From: Methylosinus trichosporium OB3b | Lineage (GTDB): Bacteria > Pseudomonadota > Alphaproteobacteria > Rhizobiales > Beijerinckiaceae | DNA: 64,000 bases | Assembly (NCBI RefSeq): GCF_002752655.1 | Contig: NZ_CP023737.1 | Coordinates: 3,186,001 to 3,250,000, forward strand | Direction: 5' to 3' | In this document: piece after piece, positions 61,794 through 64,000 of the stretch | Layout: each line of letters starts with the position of its first letter | How positions within the stretch are numbered: position 1 is the stretch's first letter | Program-made: the position numbers and the translations under genes | The notes under the pieces: generated by a model | The model's database searches: none | Seen by the model: the letters and a program-made list of their open reading frames with translations, nothing else | Told to the model about the DNA's origin: nothing

Positions 61794-63082
61794 ATCGCAG
61801 AGCGGGAGAAGGGTGCGCCCTTCAAATCGAGTCTACGCGACACTCCACGCGCCGCGGCCATGCCGGTCGAGAACGCCGCCTGCAGCAGATAGCCGCCGGT
61901 GGGCGCGTCGAAATCCAGCATCTCGCCGGCGACGAACGCGCCCGGCAGGCGCTTCAGCATCAAATCCTCGTTGAGCTCGTCGAAAGCGACGCCGCCGCTG
62001 GTCGAGATCGCGCGCGCGAGGCCGGCAGTCGCGGCGATCGGCAAGGGCAGCGCCTTGATGAGCGCGGCGAGACCCTGCGCGTCCTCGGGCGGCGTCGGCG
62101 CGGCGATGCGCAGCAGTGCGATCTCGAGCTTGGAGAGCCCGGCCGCCTTGCGCAGAAAATTGGCGAAGGACTGCTTTGCGCGCTCGCGGCCGAGCTTTGC
62201 GGCGAGCGCTTCGAGCGACAGCGTCGGGCGCAGGTCGACGAGCATCGTCGCGGCTCCGTCGCGCTCGATCGCGCGGCGCAGCGCGGAGGCGAGCGCATAG
62301 ACCGGCCCGCCCTCGAGCCCGCCGCGCGTGACGACGACGTCGCCGGCGATGCGCGCCTCGCCGTGACGCAGCGCGATCGTCTTCAGCGGCGCGCCTTCGA
62401 AAGCGGCGCGAAACGCCTCGGGCCAATCGATCAGAACGCCGCAATTGGCGGGCGCGAGCGGCGTCACCGCGACGCCTGTCGCCGCGAGCATGCCGGCCCA
62501 GGCGCCATCGGCGCCGAGCCGCGGCCAGGAGGCGCCGCCGAGCGCGAGCACGACCGCATCGGCGCGCCGAAGCATCGCCTCCCCGCCGGCGCCGATCAGC
62601 CGCAGCGCGCCCTCCTCGTCGAAACCGTCGAAGCGATGGCGCGTGGCGATGGTCACGCCATTGGCGGCAAGACGCGCGAGCAGCGCGCGCAGCAGCGGCG
62701 CCGCTTTGAAGCTCTTCGGGAACACGCGCCCGCTGGACCCCACGAATGTTTCCTCGCCGAGCTCCGCGCAAAAAGCGCGCAGCGCATCCGGCGGAAAATC
62801 ACGGAGAATGGGCTCGAGCCGAGCGGAAGCCGCGCCATAGCGCGTCACAAATTTGTCCAGGCTCTCGCTATGCGTGATATTGAGGCCGCCGCGCCCGGCC
62901 ATGAGCAATTTGCGCGCAGGGCTCGGCTTGTGCTCGTAGACGGTCACTCGCGCGCCGAGCCGCGCGAGACGATCGGCGGCGACGAGGCCGGCGGGACCGG
63001 CGCCGAGGATGGCGCAGCTGGGACTTTCGGGCGAAACGAGGATGGCGGCGGCTCCGAGGCGAGGACGCCGCTCCGTTAGCAC
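61670..63082 (-). CDS. YhiN/HI0933-family FAD-dependent oxidoreductase with repeat-encoded tail
   Basis: 470 residues from GTG 63082. FAD-binding CAILGAGPAGLVAADRLARL, KLLMAGRGGLNITHSE, FPKSFKAAPLLRAL and the C-terminal GAFVAGEMLDFDAPTGGYLL, then QAAFSTG, all typical of the family. Normally the protein ends shortly after that motif; here about 55 more residues (rich in Pro, Ala, Ser, Arg) are read from the direct-repeat block at 61691-61793. The natural stop was evidently lost by repeat insertion. The enzymatic role of this family is poorly defined. Confidence 0.85.
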   Translation of the reverse strand: MLTERRPRLGAAAILVSPESPSCAILGAGPAGLVAADRLARLGARVTVYEHKPSPARKLLMAGRGGLNITHSESLDKFVTRYGAASARLEPILRDFPPDALRAFCAELGEETFVGSSGRVFPKSFKAAPLLRALLARLAANGVTIATRHRFDGFDEEGALRLIGAGGEAMLRRADAVVLALGGASWPRLGADGAWAGMLAATGVAVTPLAPANCGVLIDWPEAFRAAFEGAPLKTIALRHGEARIAGDVVVTRGGLEGGPVYALASALRRAIERDGAATMLVDLRPTLSLEALAAKLGRERAKQSFANFLRKAAGLSKLEIALLRIAAPTPPEDAQGLAALIKALPLPIAATAGLARAISTSGGVAFDELNEDLMLKRLPGAFVAGEMLDFDAPTGGYLLQAAFSTGMAAARGVSRRLDLKGAPFSRSAIASGERGRSAPCDSLDESGLPPAKAAAPPPPLPARAARGER

Positions 63083-63111
63083 GCCGACGACAGAACAATC
63101 GAAGGAATTCC

Positions 63112-64000
63112 ATGCGCGAGGCGGATGACGAGACGATCGAGGATTTGTTGTTCGCTTTCGAGGTTCCGCCCGAGGCGGCGGGGACGCGGCTGGACCGTTT
63201 CCTCGCCGAGCGGCCGGAGATCGTCGCCGCGTCTCTCTCGCGCACGCGGCTGAAGGCGCTGATCGAGGACGGGCGCCTCACCATCGGCCCGGCGCCGACG
63301 CGCGACGCCGCGCGCAAGCTCGCCGCCGGCGACCGCGTGTCTCTGGCGGTGCCGCCGCCGCAGCCGCCGGAGCCGCAGCCCGAGAATATTCCGCTCGATA
63401 TCCGTTTCGAGGACGCGCATCTCATCGTCGTCGACAAGCCGGCGGGGCTCGTCGTGCATCCGGCGCATGGCCATGAATCGGGCACTCTGGTCAATGCGCT
63501 GCTCGGCCACTGCGGCGACAGCCTCTCCGGCATCGGCGGGGTCAAGAAGCCCGGCATCGTGCATCGCATCGACAAGGACACGTCCGGGCTTCTGGTGGTC
63601 GCCAAGACCGACGCCGCGCACAAGGGCCTCTCGCGCCTCTTCGAGGACCATGGCCGCAGCCTCGGCCTCATGCGCGAATATCTCGCCTTCGTCTGGGGCG
63701 TTCCCGAGCGCGCGCGCGGCACGGTGGAGGCGCCGATCGGCCGCCATTCGATCCAGCGCGAGAGAATGGCGGTGGTTTCGGAGGAGCGCGGCCGCGAGGC
63801 GATCACCCATTGGGAGCTGATCGAGAGCTTTGGCGTCGTCTCGCTCGTCGCCTGCCGGCTCGAGACCGGCCGCACGCATCAGATTCGCGTGCATATGGCC
63901 CATATCGGCCATCCGCTGATCGGCGACGCGACCTATGGCGCGGGCTTCAAGACCAAGACCGCGCTGCTCGCGCCCGCGGCGCGCGCCGTCGTCGAGGCGC
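63112..64000 (+). CDS. RluD/RluC-type 23S rRNA pseudouridine synthase (3'-truncated by window)
   Basis: The frame from ATG 63112 stays open to the window end, giving the first 296 residues. S4 RNA-binding domain at the start (GTRLDRFLAERPE, then SRTRLKALIEDGRL), then the catalytic core: LIVVDKPAGLVVHPAHGHES, catalytic Asp in GIVHRIDKDTSGLLVVAKTD, and TGRTHQIRVHMAHIGHPLIG. Modifies uridines in large-subunit rRNA. Divergent from the YhiN-type gene across a 29-base gap. The last residues lie beyond the window. Confidence 0.92.
   Translation, partial: MREADDETIEDLLFAFEVPPEAAGTRLDRFLAERPEIVAASLSRTRLKALIEDGRLTIGPAPTRDAARKLAAGDRVSLAVPPPQPPEPQPENIPLDIRFEDAHLIVVDKPAGLVVHPAHGHESGTLVNALLGHCGDSLSGIGGVKKPGIVHRIDKDTSGLLVVAKTDAAHKGLSRLFEDHGRSLGLMREYLAFVWGVPERARGTVEAPIGRHSIQRERMAVVSEERGREAITHWELIESFGVVSLVACRLETGRTHQIRVHMAHIGHPLIGDATYGAGFKTKTALLAPAARAVVEA

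Overview
The window is high-GC DNA from an alphaproteobacterium, most likely a Hyphomicrobiales (Rhizobiales) member. This rests on trpA-accD-folC linkage, an AccD lacking most zinc-ribbon cysteines as in Rhizobium-type AccD, a PodJ-like polarity protein, and dispersed palindromes of a kind common in that order. Methylocystaceae is a possible family, but nothing in the window proves it.

Positions 1-18828 are accessory DNA abutting the 3' end of an intact tRNA-Gly(GCC) gene (18829-18903, minus strand). This part looks like a worn-down integrative and conjugative element. It holds three tyrosine-recombinase genes (one frameshifted), a trbJ (mating-pair formation) fragment caught between an IS66-type and an IS21-type insertion sequence, a conserved protein I associate with alphaproteobacterial ICEs and plasmids, and an eroded hsdR relic. 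It also carries several toxin-antitoxin modules: SocAB-like, HigBA and AbiEi/AbiEii, plus an orphan antitoxin-like gene. Next to the tRNA sits an SMC-like ATPase C-terminus beheaded by the IS21 element, followed by an HNH nuclease gene. A second 48-bp copy of the tRNA-Gly 3' end lies at 5588-5635 in inverted orientation, pointing to an internal rearrangement or an array of elements.

From 18904 onward the content is mostly chromosomal. It opens with a YqhA-family membrane protein, a small membrane protein and a ROK fructokinase (mak). A three-gene envelope operon follows: OmpA/BON protein, membrane protein with a helix-hairpin-helix tail, and pentapeptide-repeat protein. After a Fic/antitoxin pair come a TauE/SafE transporter, a DapA-family lyase plus cupin with a divergent LysR regulator, and a second HigBA pair. 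trpA-accD-folC, an IS4-type insertion sequence, an LptF-type permease and three glycosyltransferases come next.

The right third holds a GloVer-repeat secreted protein, a lysine-2,3-aminomutase-family protein, a large MscS channel, a YfhO-like membrane protein and podJ. It continues with a beta-oxidation set (acyl-CoA dehydrogenase, thiolase, FadB), lipB, a NarX/NarL-type two-component system with a secreted DUF2380-like protein, a YhiN-type flavoprotein and a partial RluD-type pseudouridine synthase. Palindromic repeats lie in several intergenic gaps, and one repeat block encodes the C-terminal tail of the YhiN-type protein.
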